Assembly: GCA_963676385.2 (NCBI GenBank)
Contig: CAXXMM010000002.1
Coordinates: forward strand, 1 to 64,000
Direction of reading: 5' to 3'
DNA from: UBA1422 sp963676385
GTDB taxonomy: Bacteria; Bacillota; Clostridia; Peptostreptococcales; Anaerovoracaceae
Length of the DNA: 64,000 nucleotides
A program made the position numbers and the translations under genes. Shown in pieces: positions 1 to 9,385 of the stretch (positions are counted from its first letter, which is position 1; each line of letters starts with the position of its first letter). Below the pieces are notes generated by a model. That model had not been told where the DNA came from. It saw nothing but the letters and a program-made list of their open reading frames with translations, and did not search any database.

Positions 1-1266
1 GGCTTCGAATTCATCCGGTGCGGCGATCTTCTCTTTGTGGAGGATCCTGCTTTTATGGATGAACTGTATGAAGAGTTTAAAGTTGCCATTATGAATGGAG
101 ATTATTTGCCGGAACTGGTCAGCGGTGATCGGGCCCAGCAGATTGAACCCAAGTTAAAGGAATATGGCATAAAGCCTAAGATGGCATTGTGGCTTCCTTC
201 TCAGGGGAGAGTACATCCATATGAGGTGTCCGTTGCTTTAATTGAAAATGCAGCTATCAATGGTGTCAAAGTGATTTTTGACTGTACTGCATGCCGGATT
301 GATACAGAAAACGGTGATGTGACGGGGATTCTCACCAACAAGGGACTGATTAGAACCAAGTATATCATCAATGCCGCCGGGGTCTATGGAGATGAGATTT
401 CCGAAATGGCGGGAGACAGATGCTTTACGATTCATCCACGAAAGGGCACAATCGCCATTATGGACAAGAACAAACCGCCCATGTATGAACATCTGACGGG
501 TCATTTCATTTCCGCTTCAGTGCAGCACAGAAATTCCCAATCAAAAGGAGGAGGTATGGAATTCACTCCATCCGGAAATATTTTGATTGGGCCGTCTGCC
601 ACGGAGGTTCCGGATAAAGAGGATGTGGAAACAACCCCTGAGGAACTGGAATTTATTATGCGGATTAATGAAAACCCACAGGTGTCAAAGGCAGATATTA
701 TTAGAATTTTTGGAGGAGCCAGACCTGCCGACTACAGTGAGGATTTTGTCATCGGAATGTCCCCGATTGCCCATGGATTTATTAATGCCGGAGCCATTCA
801 GTCTCCCGGACTTGGCGCATCTCCTGCAATTGCTGAAATGGTGGAAAATATTTTACTTGAGGATGCCAAGGAAACAGGGTTTCCAGTCAATAGAAAAGAA
901 AATTATAATCCGGTCAGAGAAAAAAGGTTAAAATTTAACGAACTTTCCAGGGATGAACAGGATAAACTGATTGCCATGCGGCCTGAATACGGCCACGTGA
1001 TTTGCCGTTGCGAAACCATTACAGAAGGAGAGATTCTTGAGGCGATTCATTCTCCCGTTGTTCCCACTAGCATTGATGCCATAAAAAGGCGAACCCGTGC
1101 CGGTATGGGTCGTTGTCAGGGTGGTTTTTGTCAGCCGCGTGTGCTGGAAATCCTTGCAAGAGAATTGGGGTTAGACTGGATTCAGGTCAATTTGAATCAA
1201 AAAGGTTCTAATGCCCTAAAATCTGACAATCGGGGAAAAGACAGAAGGGAAAGTGAGGAGGTATGA
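1..1266 (+). CDS. GlpA-like FAD-dependent oxidoreductase with C-terminal BFD [2Fe-2S] domain (5' truncated)
   Basis: The reading frame is open to the first base, so the N-terminal FAD-binding Rossmann motif lies outside the window. What remains is a DAO-type substrate/FAD domain (NAAGVYGDE, FGGARP, GAIQSPGLGASPA) followed by a BFD-like iron-sulfur domain from about residue 330, with CRC near 335-337 and a second pair in GRCQGGFCQP. This architecture is that of anaerobic glycerol-3-phosphate dehydrogenase subunit A and related 2-hydroxyacid oxidases. It overlaps the next gene by 4 bp (ATGA) and forms a three-gene set with a GlpB-like flavoprotein and a DUF1667 protein, a combination common in Firmicutes. 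The family is secure; glycerol-3-phosphate as substrate is inference. Confidence 0.85.
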   Translation, partial: GFEFIRCGDLLFVEDPAFMDELYEEFKVAIMNGDYLPELVSGDRAQQIEPKLKEYGIKPKMALWLPSQGRVHPYEVSVALIENAAINGVKVIFDCTACRIDTENGDVTGILTNKGLIRTKYIINAAGVYGDEISEMAGDRCFTIHPRKGTIAIMDKNKPPMYEHLTGHFISASVQHRNSQSKGGGMEFTPSGNILIGPSATEVPDKEDVETTPEELEFIMRINENPQVSKADIIRIFGGARPADYSEDFVIGMSPIAHGFINAGAIQSPGLGASPAIAEMVENILLEDAKETGFPVNRKENYNPVREKRLKFNELSRDEQDKLIAMRPEYGHVICRCETITEGEILEAIHSPVVPTSIDAIKRRTRAGMGRCQGGFCQPRVLEILARELGLDWIQVNLNQKGSNALKSDNRGKDRRESEEV

Positions 1267-2516
1267 AAAAAATATCTGCAGAAATCGTGGTGATTGGTGG
1301 AGGCCCGGCAGGCATGGCGGCTGCATTGGAGGCAAAAGTACAGGGAGCCGGCACCGTAGTCCTGCTGGAACGGGACTTTGAACTGGGCGGGATTCTTCCC
1401 CAGTGTATTCACGATGGATTTGGGCTTCTCAGCTATGGCATCAGCATGACCGGAAGCGGGTATGCACAAAAGCACATTGATGAAATAAAAAAAACTGGCA
1501 TTGAAGTATTTCTTCAGACCATGGTCTTGGATATTGTAGATGGAAAGACAGTTTATGCCTGCAATAGCGTCAATGGCATTCTGGAAATAAGTTGTGGCGC
1601 AATTATTCTTGCCATGGGGTGCAGAGAAAGGACTGCCGGGCAAATATTGCTCCATGGATACCGACCTCAAGGAGTTATGACGGCAGGCAGCGTGCAGCGG
1701 TACATTAACATTGAAGGATATCTGCCGGGAACAAAAGCTGTAATACTAGGCTCCGGGGATATCGGTCTCATAATGGCTCGCCGAATGACCCTTGAAGGGA
1801 TTGAAGTAAAAGGGGTATACGAGGTTATGAGTTATCCCGGCGGGTTGACCCGTAATGTTGTTCAATGTCTTGAAGATTTTGATATTCCCCTTCATTTGTC
1901 CCATACAGTGACCAGAATACATGGGAAACATTGTCTGGAAGGCATAACGGTCATGGAACTGGATGGCGCGGGAAATCCTATTTTGGGTACGGAAAAATAT
2001 ATTGAGTGTGATCTTCTGGTGCTGGCGGTAGGCTTGATTCCGGAAAATGAACTTTCGACGAAGGCCGGAATAGAACTGGATCCCAAAACAAGAGGGCCTT
2101 TCATTGATGATGACGGAATGACCAGCGTACCCGGAATTTTCGCTGCAGGAAATGTTTCGGTAGTTTTTGATTTGGTGGATTACGTTTCTGAATCGGGAAG
2201 AATAGCGGCAAGAGGTGCGATAAAATATTTAAGGGGTGAACTGGATGAGGAACCCCAATACAGGGATATTATATGTGGAAACAATATCGGATTTGTGGTT
2301 CCCCAACGAGTGAAGTGCAGCAAGGAAGAGAAGGATGTGATGTTGTTTATGCGGGTCATCAAGCCCAGCAAAAAAGCATCTTTGGTTTGTGAAAGTCAGA
2401 AAGCTGAACTGTTGCAAAAAAAATATCAGGTTGTGGCACCACCGGAAATGTTGGTATGCAAAGTACGAATCCCAGGAACCGGCGACATGAGATTAAGAAT
2501 TGAGGGGGAAGACTAA
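1263..2516 (+). CDS. NAD(P)/FAD-dependent oxidoreductase (GlpB-like partner)
   Basis: A 417-residue flavoprotein. The N-terminal FAD motif GGGPAGMAAA lies near residues 11-20, CRERTAG follows in the middle, and a second Rossmann motif GSGDIGLIMARR near 161-172 binds NAD(P). The FAD-contacting segment GIFAAGNV is near 290. The C-terminus is a short tail typical of proteins that work with a BFD-domain oxidoreductase. Translation is coupled to the upstream gene (ATGA overlap) and the DUF1667 gene starts at the base after its stop codon, so the three products probably form one electron-transfer complex. The substrate cannot be read from the sequence. Confidence 0.85.
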   Translation: MKKISAEIVVIGGGPAGMAAALEAKVQGAGTVVLLERDFELGGILPQCIHDGFGLLSYGISMTGSGYAQKHIDEIKKTGIEVFLQTMVLDIVDGKTVYACNSVNGILEISCGAIILAMGCRERTAGQILLHGYRPQGVMTAGSVQRYINIEGYLPGTKAVILGSGDIGLIMARRMTLEGIEVKGVYEVMSYPGGLTRNVVQCLEDFDIPLHLSHTVTRIHGKHCLEGITVMELDGAGNPILGTEKYIECDLLVLAVGLIPENELSTKAGIELDPKTRGPFIDDDGMTSVPGIFAAGNVSVVFDLVDYVSESGRIAARGAIKYLRGELDEEPQYRDIICGNNIGFVVPQRVKCSKEEKDVMLFMRVIKPSKKASLVCESQKAELLQKKYQVVAPPEMLVCKVRIPGTGDMRLRIEGED

Positions 2517-2900
2517 ATGGAAAAAACATACACATGTATTGTGTGCCCTGGGAGTTGCAGGATTACTGTCATAGAGCAGGGGGGAGATTTAGCCGTCAGC
2601 GGATACTCCTGCAAAAGGGGCTGTGAATATGCAATCAACGAACACAAAGCCCCAAAACGCATGATTACCGGTACCGTTCGCATTGAAAAGGGTATGTTGC
2701 GTCGGTTACCGGTTGTAAGTTGCAAGGAAATCCCGAAGGAAAAAATGAAAGAATGTCTCACGGTTATTTATGGTACGGTTGCAACCGCTCCGGTCCGATT
2801 CGGAGACATTGTAATCAGCAACATCTGCAACACAGGTGTAGATATCGTGGCATCAAGGGACATTGCGCAGGAAGAGGATTCATTCTTAAGACAAATTTGA
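2517..2900 (+). CDS. DUF1667 domain protein
   Basis: A 127-residue protein that starts at the base after the previous stop codon. The N-terminus has a CIVCPGSC cluster and a second Cys pair in YSCKRGCEYA, the pattern of DUF1667, presumed to hold a metal or Fe-S cluster. DUF1667 proteins are found next to GlpA/GlpB-like flavoproteins, as here, and probably form a small third subunit; the biochemical role is not established. The last 15 bp overlap the 3' end of the convergent DUF4405 gene. Confidence 0.8.
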   Translation: MEKTYTCIVCPGSCRITVIEQGGDLAVSGYSCKRGCEYAINEHKAPKRMITGTVRIEKGMLRRLPVVSCKEIPKEKMKECLTVIYGTVATAPVRFGDIVISNICNTGVDIVASRDIAQEEDSFLRQI

Positions 2901-3716
2901 CATATAAGTTGTATCTCCAACGTAGACTTCCAAGTCAGCGGTGCTGCCGTACAACTGGGTGTATTCTTGTTCCGCGCTTTCCGCTTGCTGGGTGCCACGG
3001 CCGCATTGCGGTGCAGACAGAGGGCAGTTTCGATGGCAGGCGGTGCAGGTGAGACTGCTTAAATATTCGCTGAGACTGGGGGTGGCATCCTCGTCTTCTG
3101 ATGGGGTTTGACTGGTAATGGTATCTTGGGTACTTGAATCATCCGTTACTTCAGCCGTTTCAGTCTTGGAAGGAAAGTCAAAATTGGAACTTGCCAAAAA
3201 CCCATAAACCACCACCCCAACAATGACTAAATTCCAGATAGCATTGACGGCTTTGGGAAATACCTGAGATTCTTTGAATGGTTTTCCCAGAACAGCAATA
3301 ATCATTTTCATGTGCATGCCAATATGAATGGTAATGATGGCCATGGTAAGGTATGCCGCCCAAAGATGGAGGGAAGTCCATAAAGCTATATTTGTAGCCT
3401 CGATTCCGGTTAAGACTTCCTTGGAAATCAGTACACCGCTAATCCCGGTAAACAGACCCAAAAATAGCAGAGCAAAATCCACACCATATCGGAGGGTTAG
3501 TTTTCTTTTACCATCTCTCATTTTGGAACGGAAGATCCTGGGGATTTCTTTTTTCATCCTAGGAATGTTATAGGCGATGTGAATACCAAATAGGCCTAGA
3601 ATGCCCAAGCCAAGGACTTCATGCCAGTAGGCCCCTGTCAGGGAATATATCATTAAGGCAATCCAAACGAATGCCATTATCAAATCAAATAGTAGTTTTC
3701 TTGTTAATTTTTTCAT
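2886..3716 (-). CDS. DUF4405-type membrane cytochrome-like protein with Cys-rich tail
   Basis: About 276 residues from the ATG preceded by AAAGAG; longer starts upstream lack a ribosome binding site. The N-terminal two thirds holds roughly five hydrophobic segments with conserved histidines (HEVLG, GIHIAYN, SLHLWAAY, TIHIGMHMKM), as in DUF4405/cytochrome b561-like proteins that coordinate haem in the membrane. An acidic Ser/Thr-rich linker follows, then a C-terminal CTACHRNCPLSAPQCGRG segment that could bind a metal or Fe-S cluster. A membrane redox role next to the flavoprotein trio is plausible but inferred. It converges on the DUF1667 gene with a 15-bp overlap and no room for a terminator. 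Confidence 0.7.
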   Translation of the reverse strand: MKKLTRKLLFDLIMAFVWIALMIYSLTGAYWHEVLGLGILGLFGIHIAYNIPRMKKEIPRIFRSKMRDGKRKLTLRYGVDFALLFLGLFTGISGVLISKEVLTGIEATNIALWTSLHLWAAYLTMAIITIHIGMHMKMIIAVLGKPFKESQVFPKAVNAIWNLVIVGVVVYGFLASSNFDFPSKTETAEVTDDSSTQDTITSQTPSEDEDATPSLSEYLSSLTCTACHRNCPLSAPQCGRGTQQAESAEQEYTQLYGSTADLEVYVGDTTYMSNLS

Positions 3717-3744
3717 CGACTTCTCTTTCTTCATTTTATTTTGC

Positions 3745-3763
3745 AACCACAGGTGATGTGGTT
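3745..3763. repeat. Short inverted repeat upstream of the DUF4405 gene
   Basis: AACCAC and GTGGTT flank a 7-base spacer about 30 bp upstream of the chosen ATG. It may be an operator for the minus-strand gene or chance. Confidence 0.3.
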
Positions 3764-3854
3764 ATTATGCAAAAAGAACCTGAGATGAATCTGAAAAAGA
3801 GAAAATGCCGGAATTTTATGGTATCCTGTTTGATTCGTCGGTCTTTGGTTTCCT

Positions 3855-5495
3855 TTATTGGATGATGGACTTGCCGGGACCATCAACCTTGCGGGATATA
3901 ATAATCAGGACAAGGGCGGTGGCCGCGAAGACAACACTTATGATGTTGATTCCGTGAAGGAAAAAGTCATATGCATTTGAAAATCCGTAGGTGTCGGCAT
4001 AATACGCCGGACCCCAGGAACCTTCATACCAGGGGAGGAAGAAACTGGCAACCGCACCAAGCACTGCAAATATGCCAAAGATGATAGATATTCTTTTTAA
4101 GTCGCCATACCCAAGCTTTGTTTTTGGATTTAATGGATAAAGCTCCGGATTAATGGCGCTTAATCCACCATATCTTCTCTTAAAAAAGACGTACAAAAGG
4201 GGAACAATAATTAGGCCAACCATACCACCAAAGAAGTAATCCGTACCGTTAATCAGCAAAGCCGTGATTGCTACCAGAATGCCGGGCGTAACAAAGATGG
4301 CAAATCCAATGGTATTAAAAGGAAGTTTGAAGGGTCGCTTTAGGTCGGGCTCATTGATTCGAAGTGTAACGCCGGCAATCCAAATCAGCACATAGTCTAC
4401 CATCATTAGCGTTACATCTATAATAATGATAGTCGAAAAATCAAACCGGCACATAATCAGGGCCACAATTGCTACTGAAATAACGGATATATAGGGTACG
4501 CCTGTTTTGGCGCTTACTTTTATGATTGCCTTGGGGGCCAAATTGTCAGAGGCAATGGCATAGAAACCTCTTGACAAAGAAGTCATTCCCGTATTAAAAA
4601 TATTCAGATTGGCGATAATAGCGATGAAGACAAAGGCTGTGATAAACCCTGTACCTGCCAGACCTGCTACATTACCATAGGTGATACCGCCCTCGGAGCC
4701 CCAGCTTTGCCAATCCCCAAGTGAAGCAATGCCTGTGAGCGTCGGCAGAAAATAAGTTAATGCAATCAAAGGAAGAGCAATCAGCAGACCCTTATAAACT
4801 ACACTTTTGTCTTTGCAGTCGCCGGCCAAGGTGGAAATGGAGGGATATCCGGAGAACATCCACATGCCAATGGAAAGAGCACCGCTTAAACTGTACAAGA
4901 ATCCTTGATCAGGATCATAAAACGGGGTAAAAGGATTTGTATTCCAATGAATCAGTCCGACGACAGTCACAAAGGCAAATGCCGCAAGGATTAAGATAGA
5001 AAGCAGAGTACTGACAAAACTTACATTTTTGATTCCCCTCAAGTTTATAAAAGTAAAGAACAAAATAATTCCGGCTTTTACAAGGTAGGCTTGAGTTTCA
5101 TTCATTGGAATCAAAACATTCAAATAGGATACTGCCAAAACAATGTATACGGCATTATCAACAAATTGCGACAGTGATCTGCACCAGCCGGCCTGAAAGG
5201 CCCAGAATTCTCCAAGACCTCGCTGGATCCACTTGTAAAATCCTCCGGTGTATGGCATGGCGGAACCTAATTCTGCAGCAGTAAATGCCTGTGGCGCTGC
5301 CCAAATGATGGGGAGAACCACAAGCAATGCCAGGGCAAGACCGGGGCCTGCAGAGCTAATCATTTCTTCAATTCCAAAACAACCGCTGCCGCAAAAACTA
5401 TAAATCATAAACACCATTGCATAGAGTTTGATGTCATGTTCTTTGATTTTAGCATTATCGATACTGATATGCTTGTTATCGTTTAAATTTCCCAT
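3855..5495 (-). CDS. APC-superfamily amino acid permease
   Basis: A 546-residue polytopic membrane protein from the ATG preceded by AAAGGAG with 5-bp spacing. Hydrophobic segments fit 12 or more membrane spans. The first span contains the unwound-helix glycine motif (CGSGCFGIEEMISSAGPG) and is followed by SAMPYTGGFYKW, the typical APC consensus for substrate binding. The size fits the APC glutamate/GABA-antiporter-like branch. The gene lies 3' of the alanine dehydrogenase-like gene on the same strand with a 66-bp gap, which suggests uptake or exchange of an amino acid used by that enzyme. The substrate is inferred only. Confidence 0.88.
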   Translation of the reverse strand: MGNLNDNKHISIDNAKIKEHDIKLYAMVFMIYSFCGSGCFGIEEMISSAGPGLALALLVVLPIIWAAPQAFTAAELGSAMPYTGGFYKWIQRGLGEFWAFQAGWCRSLSQFVDNAVYIVLAVSYLNVLIPMNETQAYLVKAGIILFFTFINLRGIKNVSFVSTLLSILILAAFAFVTVVGLIHWNTNPFTPFYDPDQGFLYSLSGALSIGMWMFSGYPSISTLAGDCKDKSVVYKGLLIALPLIALTYFLPTLTGIASLGDWQSWGSEGGITYGNVAGLAGTGFITAFVFIAIIANLNIFNTGMTSLSRGFYAIASDNLAPKAIIKVSAKTGVPYISVISVAIVALIMCRFDFSTIIIIDVTLMMVDYVLIWIAGVTLRINEPDLKRPFKLPFNTIGFAIFVTPGILVAITALLINGTDYFFGGMVGLIIVPLLYVFFKRRYGGLSAINPELYPLNPKTKLGYGDLKRISIIFGIFAVLGAVASFFLPWYEGSWGPAYYADTYGFSNAYDFFLHGINIISVVFAATALVLIIISRKVDGPGKSIIQ

Positions 5496-5561
5496 GGGAA
5501 CTCCTTTTCTATTTTTTCGACAAAAGCGATTACAAATCATTGGTGGGTAATGCGGATTAAA

Positions 5562-6683
5562 TCAGTCAAACATTGTAAGAGAAAATGGTTCGTAGGGCAT
5601 TCCATGGGTGTCGGCGATATCTTTGTGAACCAGTTTCCCGTTTACAAAACTGATTGCCCCTGATAATTCCCGACTTTCGTCACAGGCTTTTTTGATGCCC
5701 TTGTTTGCAATTGCTTCAATATATTGAAAAATGGATTGAGCAAATACTTCACAGGATGTTAATGGTACCAGAGCAGGCAGATTATCGATGCCAATATGTA
5801 TCACCCCTTCTTCAACATAACTTGGCTCACTGATGGTAGTGTACCTGGAGGTTTCAATGATTCCGCATCCCACAAGATCCAGTAAGAGGGATCCTTTTTT
5901 CATGGTTTGCACCATCTTTCTTGTAATAAGCGGAAATTGCATTCCCGGATGGGGATAAATGGTATTAATCAACACATCACAATCCTGAATCTGTCGCTCA
6001 CACTCCGTAGAATCCCATAGCAATATCTCGGAATGTTTGAGAATGGTTCGCAGGTATTCGATTCGGCTGTATTGGGATTCAAAGACCAGTGTGCTGGCAC
6101 GAATCCCTTCGGAAACCTCTGCCGCAGCCAATCCACAGGTGCCCCCGCCTAAAATAATTATTTTTGGTTGGTGAATTCCGCTGATTGAAGCAAGACTGAT
6201 GCCGTTGCCACCGGCAGGTAACATGCTGTATTGGCAAGCGGTCAACATAGCAATGCGGCCTGCAATTTCACTCATTGGTTTGATGATAGGCCTGCCCCCA
6301 TCCGGAGTTTGAATCAATTCCAGAGAAACCGCTGTGGTTTTTGATTCAATGAGCTTGTTCACAATTGGCTGATCCGGTTCTACTTCACCGAGATGAAAGA
6401 AGCAAACAATAATTTGCCCCGGTTGAAAGGGCAGATCCCGTTCCGATGGCAAGTAATCCTTTAATTTGATAATCATCTCACTTTTCAAGTACACATCTTC
6501 TACAGTAGGCAGAACAACAGCCCCTTTTGCCTCGTATTGATCATCTCCAATTCCGGCGATTTCGGCCAGCCCTTTTTGAATATAGACCTGATGCCCGGAA
6601 GTCACCAATTTGCCCACCCATTTCGGTGTCAGACCAACTCTTGATTCGTGGTCTTTCTTTTCTTTTGGAATTCCGATAATCAT
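5562..6683 (-). CDS. ald: Alanine dehydrogenase family protein
   Basis: A 373-residue protein from the ATG preceded by GAAAGGAG. MIIGIPKEKKDHESRVGLTP matches the N-terminus of alanine dehydrogenases, including the substrate-binding Arg. A catalytic-lysine-type segment (IIKLKDYLPSE) and the active-site His segment (CFFHLGEVEPD) follow, and the NAD-binding glycine motif is GGGTCGLAAAEV. In the family the enzyme converts L-alanine to pyruvate and ammonia with NAD. The second half diverges from classical Ald, so a related amino acid substrate is possible. The permease follows on the same strand and an AraC regulator lies upstream. Confidence 0.75.
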   Translation of the reverse strand: MIIGIPKEKKDHESRVGLTPKWVGKLVTSGHQVYIQKGLAEIAGIGDDQYEAKGAVVLPTVEDVYLKSEMIIKLKDYLPSERDLPFQPGQIIVCFFHLGEVEPDQPIVNKLIESKTTAVSLELIQTPDGGRPIIKPMSEIAGRIAMLTACQYSMLPAGGNGISLASISGIHQPKIIILGGGTCGLAAAEVSEGIRASTLVFESQYSRIEYLRTILKHSEILLWDSTECERQIQDCDVLINTIYPHPGMQFPLITRKMVQTMKKGSLLLDLVGCGIIETSRYTTISEPSYVEEGVIHIGIDNLPALVPLTSCEVFAQSIFQYIEAIANKGIKKACDESRELSGAISFVNGKLVHKDIADTHGMPYEPFSLTMFD

Positions 6684-6845
6684 AACATTCTCCTTTCGGT
6701 AACAATTCAAAATTGACTCTAAATCTATCATGATTACCGGAACATTCAATTATCACTTTGCAGTGGGTTTTCTATTTTTTTGTTGAATGTATTTAATTTA
6801 ATACAAGAGAGTTTTTTAAAAAACAAAGATGTACAAATAAAAAGC

Positions 6846-6876
6846 AAAAAAATAAGCCGGTCAGGCCTATTTTTTT
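6846..6876 (-). terminator. Rho-independent terminator of the araC-type gene
   Basis: On the minus strand an A-rich arm and a GCC/GGC core pair with a long T run (7 A/7 T plus TA, loop of 5). The hairpin overlaps the stop codon of the AraC-family gene. Confidence 0.7.
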
Positions 6877-8993
6877 GCTCCTGCCTCAGCGCGTCGGGCA
6901 TGCTGAGGGTATACTTTTTCTAACAAAATCATTTTGGCTCCAAAGGGAGGGATATTGATTATGAGGTCCAGTTGTTCTGCCTCTCGAATCGTTTCAAAGG
7001 TGATATCCGGAAAGAGGCCTTTTTTTAATAGTGCCTCTTCTTGTTGAGACAATATGTTGGGCATGCCTAAATCAAACCATTTGTGAAAGGCACATTGATT
7101 CCGAGTTAGTGTTAAGCAGGTAGAACGATAATTGCTTTTTAAATTTTTTAGCTCGACGACATAATCTTTCCCGGTGCTTTTTTTCTCGGAGAACTGCATA
7201 ATCTGGTCAATTGAGGATAATTTTATGACTTTGCTGTAATTTCTCTGGCTATAATCAAAAAATAGCATTTGAATATCACTGCCCCGTCGTGTAATAATGG
7301 CATCTTGCTCTTGACTCAGCACCTCATCTCCCAGAAGGGAAAAAAGATAGTATGCATAATAAGTGGGTTTTGGAATGCTGTTCCAGGTGAGTAATGCGTG
7401 ATTTCCCGAAAAAAATCCCATGTGCAATCCGCGTTCCTCACTGATGCTTTGGGTTGTTTTTGATTCCCCGTTGACAAGGCTATGGAGCAGAAAGGGCACA
7501 CAGAAGATGGTGTCATTGATAGGATTTCCCGCTGCAAATAGATTTTTGTCGGATTTTAATTCGCAGAAAACAATTTGATGTTGCTCTTTATTGATTTGGT
7601 GTAATTTGCTTTGGAAGCAATCGGATGAACCTCCACTATCCTTTTCCCCTCCGGAGAACCTCCGAAAGAAAACCCGAATCGGTTGGGGCGCTGTTCCACA
7701 ATCCTGTACAGCGCAATAATCCACCAGCTGCGCCATCGTTTCAAGGCAGAAGTCATGTTCTTTTTTCCCATCGAAATCCAAAAGCAACGCATCAAGTGTT
7801 CCTTGGCGAATACAGGTAATGGCCTCAACCAGTTCCCGGTTTGGGGACTTGCCGGTACCAATGGACAATCTGCCGTAAATTTCAAAATGTCTTCGGAAGT
7901 TGTTCAAATCCTCATAAAGCCATGGACTGGAAAAAAGGTTAAAATCATCGAGAATCAGTTTGTGGACTCTGGTCAATTGGTTTCGCCGAAATCCGGATTC
8001 TACGTCAATTCGCAGCACCTTGTTGTAATGGGTAGTCAAACTGGTTTCCGATGTAATTAGAGAATCTGTCTCCATCTCAATCATATCCAAGATACTTTGA
8101 TTGGCGTAACACGTTTGATTAATAGTTGCTTCAGCTCTTTTTCGATGAATCAAACGATATTCTTCGGGAGATGTCTTATACCATTTTTCAAAGCTTTTCA
8201 CATAATATCTTGTGGCGGAAAACCCACAGTCCAGCGCTATTTCGCTGATTTTTTTGTCTGTATCTAGAAGAAGTTTTTCCGAAGCTTCCATTCTGGTGAA
8301 ATTTAACAATTCTTGAAAACTAAGGCCTGTGGAATCAGTGATCATATGGGATAAATAGTACATGTTAATGTGCTTTTCGTTGGCATATTCTTGCAAAGTT
8401 ATTTTTTTGGTGTAATTTTCGCACATGTATCGATACAGTTCCATCACTCTTGTTGCCTGAATCTGGTTGTCTTTGTTATCAATTTGATTAATAAAATAGC
8501 TTTTTTCGTAAACAGAAAAGTATTGAAAATTTCTTTTTAAAAAAACTAGAACAGATTGACACTGTTCAATGAGTCGGCTTTCATAATTCTCGTCCTTCAA
8601 CAATGCAGTTTCAACAATTTTAAATAACGCTGCTTTCAATTTTCGCTCAGGTTCATCAAATTTTTTCCCTCGATAATAGGTGTCTGCAATCAGGAAGAAA
8701 TAAAAAAAGTCAGTTTCGCTATTTTGAAAAAAAGTGAGATTCATCTGGATGAAAAGCAATTTGTTTTTTTCACCGGTAGAATAGATGCCGTGCAACTCCC
8801 ATTCATTCACAATAAACACATCCCCTTTTTTCAATAGGATGGTACGGTAACCTTCAATCAACTTGACAGTGCCTTCCATCACAACCATCAGTTCCAAATC
8901 ATTTTGATGATAGTGGATAGGATATTCTTCAACTGCGCACATGGATATTTTAATCGGGACATCTTTTGAATAGTAAACTTTCTCTTTCAACAT
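6867..8993 (-). CDS. AraC-family regulator fused to a GH39-like domain
   Basis: A 708-residue protein from the ATG preceded by GGAGG. Residues of about 1-140 form a cupin-type sensor domain (YPIHYHQNDLELMVVMEG). An AraC double HTH follows near 215-310 (ITLQEYANEKHINMYYLSHM; KISEIALDCGFSATRYYVKSF). The remaining 390 residues resemble the beta-xylosidase-like GH39 domain found fused to some Firmicute AraC proteins, and probably act as a degenerate sugar-sensing module. It is divergent from the MFS/M20 operon and upstream of the ald/permease pair, so either could be its target. I could not locate clear GH39 catalytic glutamates. Confidence 0.75.
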   Translation of the reverse strand: MLKEKVYYSKDVPIKISMCAVEEYPIHYHQNDLELMVVMEGTVKLIEGYRTILLKKGDVFIVNEWELHGIYSTGEKNKLLFIQMNLTFFQNSETDFFYFFLIADTYYRGKKFDEPERKLKAALFKIVETALLKDENYESRLIEQCQSVLVFLKRNFQYFSVYEKSYFINQIDNKDNQIQATRVMELYRYMCENYTKKITLQEYANEKHINMYYLSHMITDSTGLSFQELLNFTRMEASEKLLLDTDKKISEIALDCGFSATRYYVKSFEKWYKTSPEEYRLIHRKRAEATINQTCYANQSILDMIEMETDSLITSETSLTTHYNKVLRIDVESGFRRNQLTRVHKLILDDFNLFSSPWLYEDLNNFRRHFEIYGRLSIGTGKSPNRELVEAITCIRQGTLDALLLDFDGKKEHDFCLETMAQLVDYCAVQDCGTAPQPIRVFFRRFSGGEKDSGGSSDCFQSKLHQINKEQHQIVFCELKSDKNLFAAGNPINDTIFCVPFLLHSLVNGESKTTQSISEERGLHMGFFSGNHALLTWNSIPKPTYYAYYLFSLLGDEVLSQEQDAIITRRGSDIQMLFFDYSQRNYSKVIKLSSIDQIMQFSEKKSTGKDYVVELKNLKSNYRSTCLTLTRNQCAFHKWFDLGMPNILSQQEEALLKKGLFPDITFETIREAEQLDLIINIPPFGAKMILLEKVYPQHARRAEAGAKK

Positions 8994-9273
8994 GGCCAAA
9001 TACCTCCAAAGAAAATCATATTTATTGTAACATACCTGCCCAGACAGGAACAACTGCTGTTCTGAAAAGAATAATCGGCCGGGCAAAGCAAAAAACAGAG
9101 AAATATTTTGTGTCGAGTGATTGAAAAAATATTATTAAGTACTAAGATTTTCAACGAACTTATAACCTACTTTTATAAGCTACCAATCTATACAAAATGA
9201 GACGTTGCGTTGACCGTTAGAATTCATCGTTAAGACTACTTGCAATATTTTAAAAGCGGTCTTTACTTTTTAC

Positions 9274-9302
9274 TTGACAAAGTTAATTGGGCGTAATATT
9301 AT
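9274..9302 (+). promoter_or_regulatory. Sigma-A promoter of the MFS/M20 operon
   Basis: TTGACA (9274-9279), a 17-bp spacer and TATTAT (9297-9302) give a near-consensus vegetative promoter. Transcription would start near 9309, directly in front of the palindrome at 9315-9342. Confidence 0.75.
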
Positions 9303-9314
9303 TTACACAAATAT

Positions 9315-9342
9315 ATATTATGTAATATTTATTACATAATAT
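9315..9342. promoter_or_regulatory. Perfect palindromic operator
   Basis: Two 13-bp arms (ATATTATGTAATA and its exact reverse complement) are separated by 2 bp, just downstream of the predicted start of transcription. Its position fits repression of the MFS operon. Which regulator binds is unknown; the RpiR protein at the end of the operon and the divergent AraC protein are candidates. Confidence 0.7.
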
Positions 9343-9385
9343 CAACGTGATTTGGAGGCCTAAATGGCCTGAAGGAGGCGAATTC

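Larger units (their letters stand above)
8994..9385. other. Divergent intergenic region between araC-type gene and MFS gene
   Basis: About 390 bp without a supportable ORF. It is AT-rich and contains the promoter and palindrome listed separately; nothing else recognisable. Confidence 0.6.

Noticed and set aside
6700..6745. GACTCTAAATC resembling the anticodon loop of a pyrrolysine tRNA (CTCTAAAT).
   Set aside because: The flanking bases do not form an anticodon stem and no acceptor or T arm is present.
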